DNA of 64,000 bases from CBDCFT01 sp965216365 (GCA_965216365.1 CBDCFT010000047.1:16386-80385); one strand, 5' to 3'; counted from the stretch's first letter, positions 1-8,523 are shown. Notes: generated by a model from the letters alone, not told the origin. Translations and numbers: made by a program.

Positions 1-103
1 GTAAAAACATGTTTTTGCGTTAGTGTATTTAACGATCATGATAGCCTTAACACGGCAACAACAACAATAAGAATTTAGTTGAAGCATTTATAACATTTCC
101 ATC

Positions 104-817
104 ATGTTCGAAATGAACGTTATCAGCACATCCAGTCTAATTATCCTGTTAATGATTGTTATCGCGGATCTTGCCGCGCCCCGAAACAACGTCCACACAC
201 AAAACGATAACGCGCTAGTTGCAATGACTCAATATCTTCTGGACTTGACGCAACGCATCATGGGCAAAGCGATTCTTAGCCTCAGATTTTTTGGCATCGC
301 GTTTATTATAGCCGGGAGCATTCTACTGATATGCGTTCTTTTCAGCGAAGTGTTTAGTCATAAAATCCTCAATAGCAAAGCGAGACTATTCTTTCCCTCC
401 GCAATCGTCGCGAGCGTTCTTTGTATTGCGCTGACACCATTAATTCTAAAACCCCTATCCAACGGACCTGGATATTTCAAAGCGTTCGTCATATTGTGTC
501 TTTGGTTGGTAGTACCGGTGTTGTTGTGGCTTAGTGTGATGCACTTCGGTACCTGGCTAGAATGGCGCGACAACAATTCTCCATTAGCCTACGGCAGCGA
601 ATGGTTTTACGCCGATGTCTATGATAAGTTTGTCCGCAATCCAGCGGGACTGGCATTATCACTTTGTATTTCCGTAGTCATCTTTTTACCTGTTGTGGCA
701 CCCGCCATCTGGATCGTTGTTAACGCCCTCAGATTCATCTTTAATCTAAAACGCGGCGCTATTAGTGTGTCGGCAATCTTATTGTTCGCGACACTCCTAT
801 TTGCCGTTAAGTCGTAG
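104..817 (+). CDS. Hypothetical multi-pass membrane protein
   Basis: I do not recognise this 237-residue protein. It has about six hydrophobic segments (near residues 7-24, 57-84, 95-115, 125-148, 180-210 and 218-235), so it should be an inner-membrane protein. The loop around residues 150-175 is polar and rich in aromatic residues. An in-frame ATG four codons downstream (116) is an alternative start; neither has a clear ribosome binding site. It converges on the cytochrome/SoxC genes and a shared hairpin terminator separates them. Nothing in the sequence ties it to the sulfite genes. Confidence 0.55.
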   Translation: MFEMNVISTSSLIILLMIVIADLAAPRNNVHTQNDNALVAMTQYLLDLTQRIMGKAILSLRFFGIAFIIAGSILLICVLFSEVFSHKILNSKARLFFPSAIVASVLCIALTPLILKPLSNGPGYFKAFVILCLWLVVPVLLWLSVMHFGTWLEWRDNNSPLAYGSEWFYADVYDKFVRNPAGLALSLCISVVIFLPVVAPAIWIVVNALRFIFNLKRGAISVSAILLFATLLFAVKS

Positions 818-849
818 CCGCAAAACCCGAATGTGGCGTGGGCACCAAA

Positions 850-877
850 AAAGGGGCGCACCTGAGCGCGCCCCTTT
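850..877. terminator. Bidirectional intrinsic terminator
   Basis: Perfect 10-bp stem AAAGGGGCGC / GCGCCCCTTT with an 8-nt loop. An A-run on the left gives a U-run for leftward transcripts. It sits between two convergent genes, so it can end the leftward soxC-cytochrome transcript and probably the rightward membrane protein transcript. Confidence 0.8.
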
Positions 878-904
878 AACTGTAATAAAGAAACGAAACG
901 TCGG

Positions 905-1489
905 TTAGTCGTAATTAAAAGTATCCGGCCTTGGATCGGCGATAAACCCGTCTTTGTTGGGCATTTCGACGACCGGTAAGCTACTGGCATCCATGACCGT
1001 AGCTTTATCAATCACATTACCTTCAGCAAGGATATAAGCCACCACGCCATAAACCTCATCGTTGGTAAGCGACCCAGGCACATTAAACGGCATGGCGCGT
1101 TTTACATAGTCGAAAACAGAGGCAGCGTAAGGCCAGTAACTTTCCACTGTTTTCTTGGGACTGCCACTCGCCAAAGTGTCACGCCCACCGATTAACGCAG
1201 CACCACCGGTTTCTTTAATGCCTTGTAAATCCATTCCATGACAAGCCGCGCATTTGGATTCGTAAACCGCTTTACCTTGTTCATGAGTCCCACTACCCGC
1301 GGGCAAACCACGGCCATCGGGCATGGCATCAATATCGACCGCCGCGATTTCCTCGGCGGTTGGTTCGGTACCGAAATCGTATGGACCACCGTAACCTGCG
1401 CCGTACACCGTTCCACACACGACCACCAAGCACAGGCTTAGCGCACTATTACACCATGTCAAAATCTTGTTCTTAGTATTGATGTACAT
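905..1489 (-). CDS. Mono-haem c-type cytochrome, electron acceptor of the SoxC-like sulfite dehydrogenase
   Basis: Small exported class I cytochrome c. The N-terminus is a hydrophobic signal segment (about residues 8-30), followed by one haem-binding site CAACH near residue 80. A methionine in the AMPFNVPG segment is the likely sixth ligand. Its gene overlaps the end of the SoxC-like gene and is co-transcribed with it. In SoxCD and SorAB systems the molybdenum subunit passes electrons to such a cytochrome. It is shorter than the two-haem SoxD I remember, so I give no symbol. I chose the ATG at 1489 because GGGAG lies 8 nt upstream; a GTG three codons earlier (1498) is possible. Confidence 0.8.
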   Translation of the reverse strand: MYINTKNKILTWCNSALSLCLVVVCGTVYGAGYGGPYDFGTEPTAEEIAAVDIDAMPDGRGLPAGSGTHEQGKAVYESKCAACHGMDLQGIKETGGAALIGGRDTLASGSPKKTVESYWPYAASVFDYVKRAMPFNVPGSLTNDEVYGVVAYILAEGNVIDKATVMDASSLPVVEMPNKDGFIADPRPDTFNYD

Positions 1490-2873
1490 TTGCCACACTC
1501 CCGTCGCTTGCGATGCCCCAACTTTGTATGCCGTTCAAATGGTAGACCGATCCAAACTTGCCACCATCTAAACCCCGTGCATCGACCAATTGCTTGATCG
1601 TCGGCTGTACATAGCCTGTTTCGTCCTGACAACGGCTTTGCAATATTGCGTCGCTGCCATCCCAATGCCACGGGAATCGGAAACGGGTATGACAAATAGG
1701 CATTACGGGGCCTTGTAATTCGGCCAGTTGCCAACTCTTGCCGCCGTCGGTCGATACTTCAACCCGCTTCACGCGGCCTCTTCCTGACCAGGCGAGACCG
1801 GTGATTTCATAAAAACCCGGTCCGGGTAACTTCATTTCACCCGATGGGAAGGTAATAACGGATTTCGCTTCCATGGTAAAAGAAAATTGCCGCGCTTTAC
1901 CGCCTTTGAGTAAGTCGGTGTATTTGGAAGTCTCTTCCCGGCTCATAAACGGTTTGTCGCTGATCTCTAACCGGCGTAGCCACTTGATGTGTGTATTACC
2001 TTCGAAACCCGGCAACATTAACCGCAGGGGATGACCCTGTTCCGGCCGCAAGGCCTCACCATTTTGCGCATAAGCCAGCATCGCGTCGCCCCAGGCTTTG
2101 TCCAGTGGAACGCTTCGCGTCATCACCGCTGCATCGGCGCCTTCGGCCAATATCCAGGCTGCGCCGTCTTGTATGCCAACTTCCCTTAAGATTGTAGAAA
2201 GCGGAACACCGGTCCATTCGGATGTGCTGGTTAAGCCATGTGTGCCTTGCACGGTTTTCAATGTCGGTTCGCGCCATTCCGTTAATCCATTACCGGAACA
2301 CTCTATAAAATTAAACCGCGACACACTGGGAAAACGTTTTATATCTTCCATGGTGTACTTTCGAGCGCGATCGACCATACCATGCACAATCAATGTGTGC
2401 TTCGCCGGATCGATGTTGGGAATACCGCCGTGATGCCGTTCGAAGTGTAAACCGGACGGTGTGATTATTCCGTTACTCTCGCCCAGCGGTGTCATGGTCC
2501 ATGACGATTCTTTGGTCGCGGTAGGAAAACGCCAACGCACTTCGTCTTCAAACTGCGATCGCGAACCGTAGCCACCATCGTCGTTGGTTAAACGACCTTG
2601 CACTTTTGTCGGATCGTCTTGAACGGGATAGTCCATTGCACCGGCAGGCACCGCGGCACTTGCCGTTTGGGAAACAACACTCGCGCCGGCGATAGCGGCG
2701 GCACCTGCAATAAAATCCCGGCGTGTTGTTACACCAGCGGACGGAAACATTCCTTCCTTGCATTCACATTCCTCAAGCTCAGCTTTGCGTTGCGCCAAGG
2801 ATTTGGCTTCAGCATCTTTCATTCCTTGAATGAGTTCCCGCGTCTTATCGTCGTACTCGAAAGCTCCACTCAT
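1473..2873 (-). CDS. soxC: SoxC-like molybdopterin sulfite (sulfane) dehydrogenase
   Basis: Periplasmic molybdenum enzyme of the sulfite oxidase family, expected to oxidise sulfite or protein-bound sulfane sulfur to sulfate. A twin-arginine signal (TTRRDFIAG) starts about 50 residues in, after a charged leader containing a CEC motif. The molybdenum-ligating cysteine lies in NFIECSGNG near residue 192. The C-terminal third has the dimerisation domain typical of the family (VKRVEVSTDGGKSW and a WHWDG segment). I chose the ATG at 2873 because AGGAGGAG lies directly upstream; a start nine codons earlier lacks this. The neighbours are a c-type cytochrome (overlapping) and a divergent TauE-like exporter, so sulfite handling is the likely role. 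SoxC rather than SorA is my best call from overall likeness. A complete Sox system is not seen in this window. Confidence 0.8.
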   Translation of the reverse strand: MSGAFEYDDKTRELIQGMKDAEAKSLAQRKAELEECECKEGMFPSAGVTTRRDFIAGAAAIAGASVVSQTASAAVPAGAMDYPVQDDPTKVQGRLTNDDGGYGSRSQFEDEVRWRFPTATKESSWTMTPLGESNGIITPSGLHFERHHGGIPNIDPAKHTLIVHGMVDRARKYTMEDIKRFPSVSRFNFIECSGNGLTEWREPTLKTVQGTHGLTSTSEWTGVPLSTILREVGIQDGAAWILAEGADAAVMTRSVPLDKAWGDAMLAYAQNGEALRPEQGHPLRLMLPGFEGNTHIKWLRRLEISDKPFMSREETSKYTDLLKGGKARQFSFTMEAKSVITFPSGEMKLPGPGFYEITGLAWSGRGRVKRVEVSTDGGKSWQLAELQGPVMPICHTRFRFPWHWDGSDAILQSRCQDETGYVQPTIKQLVDARGLDGGKFGSVYHLNGIQSWGIASDGSVANVHQY

Positions 2874-2901
2874 AATTTCTCCTCCTAATTCTTGTTCCAC
2901 C

Positions 2902-2923
2902 GTGTCAGGAATAATCCTGATAC
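2902..2923. promoter_or_regulatory. Inverted repeat upstream of soxC, possible operator
   Basis: GTGTCAGGA-ataa-TCCTGATAC: two 9-nt arms with one mismatch, about 30 nt ahead of the soxC start in the divergent soxC/tauE intergenic region. Position and symmetry suggest a regulator site. The regulator is unknown. Confidence 0.35.
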
Positions 2924-2998
2924 GATGAAGATTGTTTTGGGGACAAGCTACGCTACGCTGAAAATTTAAACGTGTAAAATCTATTAGTTCTATAAATT

Positions 2999-3015
2999 CA
3001 TAGCTCTCGGCTATG
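2999..3015. promoter_or_regulatory. Inverted repeat CATAGC-N5-GCTATG upstream of tauE-like gene
   Basis: Perfect 6-nt arms separated by 5 nt, about 50 nt before the tauE-like start. It could be an operator for the divergent pair or chance symmetry. Confidence 0.25.
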
Positions 3016-3063
3016 ATCTAATTAACAACAGAATCGCCCTACAACTCAACTAAAACTGTATCA

Positions 3064-3822
3064 ATGAGTGTTGGAATCTTAATTCCACTAGTACTAATCG
3101 GATTGTTGGTGGGACTGCTTATTGGCGCAATCGGCATTGGCGGTGTTCTGCTTGTTCCATCGTTGACCTACATCGGCGACATTCCGATACACACCGCAAT
3201 CCCGGCCTGCATGTTGAGTTACATCGTCAGCGGCGTTATCGGCGCGACGATTTATGCGCGTAAAGGATCGATTAACTGGCAAATGGCATGGTGGGTATGC
3301 GCTGGCGCGTTACCGGGTGCTTACATTGGTGCGTTAACCATTTCACATTTACCTTCCATAGCACTGGAACTCGTAATCGCCATGCTCATTGTTTTTGCCG
3401 GTGTCGATGCTATCAAGCAGCGCAGTGATCAAACCGCTCCTCCAGCGATAAAAAATCAAACCTTGTTATTCGTTGGATTTGTCACCGGCGTCGGTTCGGC
3501 CATGTCGGGTACGGGCGGGCCGTTAGTACTGGTACCAATTCTCGTGTGGATGAAACTACCCATACTCATGGCGGTGGGTTTAAGTCAGATAGTCCAATTA
3601 CCCGTATCGGCACTCGCGACTGCCGGCAATTTAATTCACGGTTACGTCGATTTTAAACTCGGGATTGGTATCGCCGTTGTCATGATTACGGGCGTGGTGA
3701 CCGGTGCGCGTTTGGCGCACATCGTTAAAGCCGCTTTTTTGAAAAGAATCGTGGCCGTGGTGCTGATTGCGGTTGGAATCGCAATGACATTAAAAATCGG
3801 GTTTCGCCTGTTTTCGCTGTGA
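3064..3822 (+). CDS. TauE/SafE family sulfite or sulfonate exporter
   Basis: A 252-residue integral membrane protein with the TauE/SafE pattern: two homologous halves, each starting with a glycine-rich membrane segment (GLLVGLLIGAIGIGGVLLVPSL near the N-terminus, FVTGVGSAMSGTGGPLVLVP in the middle), about 7-8 membrane spans in all. Members of this family are proposed exporters of sulfite or organosulfonates. It is divergent from the SoxC-like sulfite dehydrogenase and its last codons overlap the next gene by 4 nt. Export of surplus sulfite formed from methanesulfonate fits the context; the substrate is inferred. Confidence 0.8.
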   Translation: MSVGILIPLVLIGLLVGLLIGAIGIGGVLLVPSLTYIGDIPIHTAIPACMLSYIVSGVIGATIYARKGSINWQMAWWVCAGALPGAYIGALTISHLPSIALELVIAMLIVFAGVDAIKQRSDQTAPPAIKNQTLLFVGFVTGVGSAMSGTGGPLVLVPILVWMKLPILMAVGLSQIVQLPVSALATAGNLIHGYVDFKLGIGIAVVMITGVVTGARLAHIVKAAFLKRIVAVVLIAVGIAMTLKIGFRLFSL

Positions 3823-4817
3823 GCCAATTCGAGCTGAACAATCTGATTCAGGACTACGGTGATCCAGTCCAGGAAGCCAAATCATGCCGCACCAGTTGCG
3901 CATTGTTTGATTTCTCTTTTGTGCAGCGCGCACGAGTCGAAGGTGAGAACGCCCTGGGGATCTTGCACCAATTTCAACCTCGCAATTTATCCCGCCTAAA
4001 AACCGGTCGAATCGCTTATTCAGTCACGCTCGATGAGGGCGATTTTGTCAAATCGGACTTGACGATATGGCGTATTGCTAAGGATACGTATGAAATAATG
4101 AGCGGTCGAGCACAAGACATAGGAAATTTATCGAGCTTAGCGCCGCAAGATGCTGTGTTTAATGACTTTTCTGCCGAAACCAGTGTCTTCGCATTGCAAG
4201 GCCCGAATGTGTTGAACGCACTGCAAGGCATTACCGATATTCACAAACTCAAGGCGCTCACCTACTTTTGTCATGTTGCGACAGACATCGCCGAAATCCC
4301 TTGCCGGGTAGGCCGGTTAGGTTATACCGGCGAACGCGGTATCGAAATAATTACAGCGCGCGATCATCACCACGACTTATGGCAAATCCTCGCGGCACGC
4401 GCCCGCCCTGCCGGTTTCAATGCTATCGACACACTCAGAATAGAAGCGGGATTTTGGTTATTCACCAACGAGTGCGCAATCGATGTGACGGTAAGCGAAC
4501 TGGGTGTAGGTCACCTTGTTGGGCACCCCGTGGACAGGCAGCGTTACCGGCTTGTTAGTTTTCAGGCGGATTACCCATTCGACGCGGTTACTTGGCGACC
4601 CGGCGAAGAAACGCTGAAACCGCCTGAGCCCGACCAAATCACCGTTACATCGGCCTGCAATAGCGTTGTCTTCTCATCGGTGGTCGGTCTTGGCTTTATC
4701 AACGCAAATGAAATTTCCGATTGTTTAGTCGATCCTCGTGGAGAGTTCACTAACATTCAGCTCACCAGCCATCCGGTCTATGATCCGAAAAAGCGAATTC
4801 CCCGCGGCGATTGGTGA
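3819..4817 (+). CDS. GcvT-like folate-binding (aminomethyltransferase family) protein
   Basis: A 332-residue protein of the GcvT/YgfZ fold. Family-like segments include ALFDFSFVQRARVEG (N-terminal), a central VGRLGYTGERGIEI (the G-Y-T-G-E motif near the folate site) and IDTLRIEAG. The C-terminal barrel is shorter and more divergent than in true GcvT. Translation starts at a GTG whose GTGA overlaps the stop of the TauE-like gene, so the two are coupled. No glycine cleavage partners (GcvP, GcvH) are nearby. Instead it lies next to a PanB-like gene and a formaldehyde-producing oxygenase. A tetrahydrofolate-linked one-carbon role is an inference; it is not a convincing DmdA or GcvT. Confidence 0.7.
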   Translation: MSQFELNNLIQDYGDPVQEAKSCRTSCALFDFSFVQRARVEGENALGILHQFQPRNLSRLKTGRIAYSVTLDEGDFVKSDLTIWRIAKDTYEIMSGRAQDIGNLSSLAPQDAVFNDFSAETSVFALQGPNVLNALQGITDIHKLKALTYFCHVATDIAEIPCRVGRLGYTGERGIEIITARDHHHDLWQILAARARPAGFNAIDTLRIEAGFWLFTNECAIDVTVSELGVGHLVGHPVDRQRYRLVSFQADYPFDAVTWRPGEETLKPPEPDQITVTSACNSVVFSSVVGLGFINANEISDCLVDPRGEFTNIQLTSHPVYDPKKRIPRGDW

Positions 4818-4918
4818 ATACTGCAGTCTGAATTAACAATATTAACCATATGATTGAATCGATCTATCATTTATTCCAAAAATAAGGCTATGACTATCAA
4901 TTCATAAAAAAGACCTCT

Positions 4919-4948
4919 TTGACAACAATTTTTTCCGGCGCCTATCAT
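4919..4948 (+). promoter_or_regulatory. Predicted sigma70-type promoter for the panB-like/msm genes
   Basis: TTGACA (4919-4924), an 18-nt spacer and TATCAT (4943-4948). It is placed 67 nt before the panB-like start, which has its own AGAGAGAGGA ribosome site. The spacer includes a T-run. This is a good consensus match but by inspection only. Confidence 0.45.
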
Positions 4949-5014
4949 CCAGCCTCATCCTGAATATACAAACAATCATAACGGGGCCAAGCCGCATAAA
5001 AAGAGAGAGGATTT

Positions 5015-5893
5015 ATGACCGACGGACCAAAAAAACGAAAAAAAGTTACTATTCGAGAACTGCAGCGGAAGATGCACGATGACGAACAAATCGTGCAAAT
5101 GGCGATTTACGACTATCGTAGCGCCGTTATTGCTGACCGTTTAGGCATCGATATTCTTTGCGTCTCCGACACCGGCGGCATGATCCTATTTGGGCATAAA
5201 AGTACCGTTACAGTGACTTTCGATGAAGTCATGATGATGGCTAAAGCTATCGATCGTGGCAGCTCGGCTGGTTTGCGTATGGTTGACATGCCGTACTGGA
5301 GTTTTCATGTCTCGCCGGAACAAGCCGTGGAAAATGCCGGACGTTTTGTCGCCGAAGCGAATGCTGAAGTCATGAAGTGTGAAGGCAACCAACATCACGC
5401 CAAAAATATCGAAGCCATTGTTAAAGCGGGTATCCCAGTGCAAGGCCACATCGGCATTACGCCCATGCGCATGCCGCAACTCGGCGGTTTCATCGCTCAA
5501 GGCAAAACGGCAGATCGTGCTAAAGAACTAGTAGACGATGCCTGGGCCATGGTCGATGCGGGGTGTTTTTCCATCATGTGTGAAGTGACCACGGAAGAAG
5601 TTTGCCAATATCTCACTGAAACCTTACCGGTTCCGGTCATCAGCTTAGGCGCTGGCAACAAGGCTCATGGCGTGCACATTATTACGTCCGACTTGTTCCA
5701 TCTTTACGAAGAACATACGCCGCGTCATTCGAAAATCTACACCGACTTGATACCCATTATGGAAGATGTGTTCAGCCGTTATCGCGATGAAGTGCGTGAG
5801 CGCGTTTATCCGGGTACGGAACACACTATATATATGAAAGATGACGAATTGAAAAAATTTTCCGATCAAATGAAATGGGACTCAAAAAAATGA
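5015..5893 (+). CDS. PanB-like 3-methyl-2-oxobutanoate hydroxymethyltransferase family protein
   Basis: A 292-residue member of the ketopantoate hydroxymethyltransferase family, a TIM barrel of the PEP mutase/isocitrate lyase superfamily. Residues that I would align with the PanB metal and catalytic set are present: D52 (in SDTGGM, where PanB has GDSLGM), D91 (VDMPY), K121 and E123 (MKCEGN), E190 (MCEVTT), and the GAGN turn. Length is slightly above the usual 260-280. The first shell looks intact, but several pocket residues differ from housekeeping PanB. PanC and PanD are not nearby. The gene precedes msmA by 134 nt and shares its direction. It may use methylene-tetrahydrofolate or formaldehyde-derived carbon with an unknown keto acid. 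A simple duplicate panB remains possible. Confidence 0.75.
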   Translation: MTDGPKKRKKVTIRELQRKMHDDEQIVQMAIYDYRSAVIADRLGIDILCVSDTGGMILFGHKSTVTVTFDEVMMMAKAIDRGSSAGLRMVDMPYWSFHVSPEQAVENAGRFVAEANAEVMKCEGNQHHAKNIEAIVKAGIPVQGHIGITPMRMPQLGGFIAQGKTADRAKELVDDAWAMVDAGCFSIMCEVTTEEVCQYLTETLPVPVISLGAGNKAHGVHIITSDLFHLYEEHTPRHSKIYTDLIPIMEDVFSRYRDEVRERVYPGTEHTIYMKDDELKKFSDQMKWDSKK

Positions 5894-6027
5894 GATATCA
5901 AAATATAAGTCTGCCAAGGAGACAGATTGGAATTCAAATCTTTGCGCTATGAACACAGAATCGCTTATAGCCTGCTACACAGTTAGACCACCGAAACATT
6001 TCAGTAAATTTAATCAGGAGAGTAGAT

Positions 6028-7335
6028 ATGCCAGCCAGAAACCATAAACAGTGGACTTCCACCCCCGGATTAGAACTTGGGGAGTGGGTTGATAGTCGTA
6101 TTTATTCGGACGAAGAAATTTTCGAGGAAGAACTTGAAAAGATATGGAAAAAAGCCTGGATTCCACTTTGTCACGAATCGGAACTTCCTGAACCGTATGA
6201 TTTTCGCACCGCGATCATTGCGCGAGAGCCGATCATTATTGTGCGAGGACCAGACAAAAAAGTTCGCGCTTTCCTTAACGTCTGCCCACACCGAGGTATG
6301 GCGATCGAACGTCGACCTGCGGGCAGTTTCGCACCGGCTCAACCGTCGGGGAATCCCAAGCATATGACCTGCATGTTCCACGCCTGGCAATTCGACATGA
6401 AGGGCAATTGTGTCGACATTCCACGGGAGAAAGAGGGCTATCAGGATCGCCTCGATAAATCGAAGCAAGGTCTGCGGCAGCTGCGTTGCGAAACAAAATA
6501 CGGTGGTTTTATTTGGGTTTGCCTCGATGACCAGACACCATTCAATGTCGAAAGCTGGACTGCAGGTGCTATGGACTGCGTTAAAGACTCACTCGATGAG
6601 GAGCCTCTCGAAATTATTCATTATCACAAAGCAATCATCGATTGTAATTACAAGCTATGGCATGACACCAACAGCGAGTTTTATCACGACTATATGCACT
6701 ACCATAACCGCATTACCGGCTTCGATGACGGCTATTTCGCACGTGAATGCTCAGCCTTCGATAATGGCCACGTCAACGTCGGCACTTTCTCGGTCAACTA
6801 TGAAGAGTACGGCGTAGCCGAAGATAGTGACCGTGGATCGCTATCCTTCCCACACCTGCCACCAAACAACTGGTATATGGTCGATATGTTTCCCGGCGTT
6901 AACATCAACCTCCGCGGGTCAGCCGTAAGAGCGGACCTCATGACACCCTTGAGCGCTAACAAGGTGATGATCGAGTTCCGGGGCTTCGGTCTAAAGAGTG
7001 ATTCACCTGAGGATCGAGCTCATCGGATTAACCAGCACAACACGATCTGGGGACCCTTCGGTCGTAACCTGCATGAAGATCTTGTCGGCATAGCTGGACA
7101 GGGTGTGACTATGATGCCGAAATCCGAACCCCGTCGAGTTTTGCACGGTCGTCATGAAGGCTGCTATATCCACGATGAAGTCGGCATGCGTCACTACTAC
7201 GACACGTGGGGCAAATGGATGGATCGGCTTCCAAGCGATCCGATGCAAAAATACAAGCCAGGCAAAGTTGTTGGTCCAGAGATGCCGCCGGCCAAGGGTT
7301 TATCTACGTTTCCCGGTAAAGCTGAAGCAGCGTAA
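6028..7335 (+). CDS. msmA: Methanesulfonate monooxygenase, hydroxylase large (alpha) subunit
   Basis: A 435-residue Rieske non-haem iron oxygenase alpha subunit. With MsmB it would hydroxylate methanesulfonate, releasing formaldehyde and sulfite in the cytoplasm. The Rieske ligands are C86, H88, C115 and H118, so the spacing is C-x-H-x26-C-x2-H instead of the usual x15-17. I recall the x26 spacing as the specific mark of MsmA from Methylosulfonomonas. The mononuclear iron site is seen in the segment DTNSEFYHDYMHYH (H220 and H224 likely ligands). The start ATG has AGGAGAG about 8 nt upstream. Beta subunit, Rieske ferredoxin and reductase genes follow in the msmABCD order, then a sulfonate-type ABC importer. 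Another small organosulfur substrate cannot be excluded from sequence alone. Confidence 0.85.
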   Translation: MPARNHKQWTSTPGLELGEWVDSRIYSDEEIFEEELEKIWKKAWIPLCHESELPEPYDFRTAIIAREPIIIVRGPDKKVRAFLNVCPHRGMAIERRPAGSFAPAQPSGNPKHMTCMFHAWQFDMKGNCVDIPREKEGYQDRLDKSKQGLRQLRCETKYGGFIWVCLDDQTPFNVESWTAGAMDCVKDSLDEEPLEIIHYHKAIIDCNYKLWHDTNSEFYHDYMHYHNRITGFDDGYFARECSAFDNGHVNVGTFSVNYEEYGVAEDSDRGSLSFPHLPPNNWYMVDMFPGVNINLRGSAVRADLMTPLSANKVMIEFRGFGLKSDSPEDRAHRINQHNTIWGPFGRNLHEDLVGIAGQGVTMMPKSEPRRVLHGRHEGCYIHDEVGMRHYYDTWGKWMDRLPSDPMQKYKPGKVVGPEMPPAKGLSTFPGKAEAA

Positions 7336-7453
7336 AATCTGGCTGTGTGAACCTGTCAGCGTGAAAAGGAATCCGGATTAATTGGCGGCTCATGTCTTTA
7401 GGCCATGTAGAACATCCAATTAACCCGCTTTCCATGGCCCCAATTGCTTAATC

Positions 7454-7468
7454 TTGATTGTCAATCAA
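7454..7468. promoter_or_regulatory. Palindrome TTGATTG-T-CAATCAA upstream of msmB
   Basis: Perfect 7-nt arms around a central T, in the 174-nt gap between msmA and msmB, about 40 nt before the msmB start. It could be a protein-binding site or an RNA processing/stability hairpin. No U-run follows, so it is not a terminator. Confidence 0.3.
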
Positions 7469-7509
7469 TTGACAAAACTATTTCAAAGAAGTCTTATAGG
7501 AGATGCCTC

Positions 7510-8007
7510 ATGAGTGCAAATCACCACCAAACAAGAACCCTTATCCGAGAAGAGATTTACAAAGCCTGTCAAAATCTCGACGATCAGCAATGGGATGACT
7601 GGCTCGATCAGTGTGATGATAATTTCGAGTACAAGGTTACTACCTACAGCCCTGAAGTCCGCAAAGATTTAACCTATCTACGACTGGACTACAAGGAGTT
7701 GAAACCCTACTTCGCTTTATTGCCGAAACATAACTCAGATCATTCACCGATTCGCCGTCACGCCACCGTTTATTCTGTCACTGTTGCCGAAGATGAGAAG
7801 TCAGCAGAAGCAGTAACTTCATTTCTAGTAACCCAGGAAATGTTCGACGGTATCAATGCTCCACTGGATTCCGGTGAAAACAGACTCTATCTGGTTGGAA
7901 AATATAACGATAAGTTCAAGATTGATGGTGACAAGGTGACCTTTACCGAACGCGAGGCACGGGTGTTTACGCGCCGTTTAGACAAAGGATCACACTGGGT
8001 CATTTAA
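7510..8007 (+). CDS. msmB: Methanesulfonate monooxygenase, hydroxylase small (beta) subunit
   Basis: A 165-residue member of the ring-hydroxylating dioxygenase beta-subunit family (SnoaL/NTF2-like fold). The N-terminal helix carries REEIYKACQNLDDQQWDDWL, typical of these subunits, and the C-terminal half forms the curved sheet. It has no cofactor site; its role is to assemble with MsmA. The ATG at 7510 is chosen because AGGAG lies just upstream at about 7499-7503; an earlier in-frame ATG at 7444 would add 22 residues unlike the family. Size fits the roughly 20-kDa MsmB I remember. Confidence 0.8.
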   Translation: MSANHHQTRTLIREEIYKACQNLDDQQWDDWLDQCDDNFEYKVTTYSPEVRKDLTYLRLDYKELKPYFALLPKHNSDHSPIRRHATVYSVTVAEDEKSAEAVTSFLVTQEMFDGINAPLDSGENRLYLVGKYNDKFKIDGDKVTFTEREARVFTRRLDKGSHWVI

Positions 8008-8142
8008 TGATCATCTCCAATTAGAGTTGTCAGGTTTTCTACCCATAAACTTGTACATGCTCATTCCCAGCAGCATTTTGCGAGAGTTCGTAACCCCCGA
8101 CATCGAATTTACTCGAAGTACAACAAAAAAAGGATATAGATA

Positions 8143-8523
8143 TTGACCTGGAAAAAAATTTGTAAAGTTACTGAGGTTTCGGTGGACTCACTAAAAAAGT
8201 TTGAGGTAGATGGCATAGAAATAGTGATTGCAAATTTTGGAGAGGGTTATCGCGCATTCCCTCCGAGATGCCCTCATATGGAAGAACCTCTTTGCGAATC
8301 AGGCATGTTGATAGACGGAACACTGACCTGTTCAAAGCATCTTTGGCAGTGGAATATGAAGACTGGAGAAATGTTCGGAATGACGGAAAGAGAGCTGTTG
8401 TTCTACGACGTCAAACAGGATGGTGACGATGTTTACGCTCACGTCGAGCAAGAGCTTATCTATGAGGATGATGAGCCAGAAGAAGACGATCAAGACGAAG
8501 AAGATTTTTTCAATGCCGACTAG
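8143..8523 (+). CDS. msmC: Rieske-type ferredoxin of methanesulfonate monooxygenase
   Basis: A 126-residue single-domain Rieske ferredoxin that would carry electrons from the reductase (MsmD) to the oxygenase. Cluster ligands are C43, H45, C63 and H66 (C-x-H-x17-C-x2-H), followed by LWQW. The last 25 residues are almost all Asp and Glu, making the protein very acidic, as I recall for MsmC. Translation starts at TTG 8143, with AAAGGAT about 7 nt before it; the resulting MTWKKICKV start matches the usual Rieske ferredoxin N-terminus. It is separated from msmB by 135 nt. Confidence 0.8.
   Translation: MTWKKICKVTEVSVDSLKKFEVDGIEIVIANFGEGYRAFPPRCPHMEEPLCESGMLIDGTLTCSKHLWQWNMKTGEMFGMTERELLFYDVKQDGDDVYAHVEQELIYEDDEPEEDDQDEEDFFNAD

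Noticed and set aside
3819..4817. Calling the GcvT-like gene a DMSP demethylase (dmdA)
   Set aside because: It is shorter, with a divergent C-terminal domain; the resemblance is only at the fold and general motif level.
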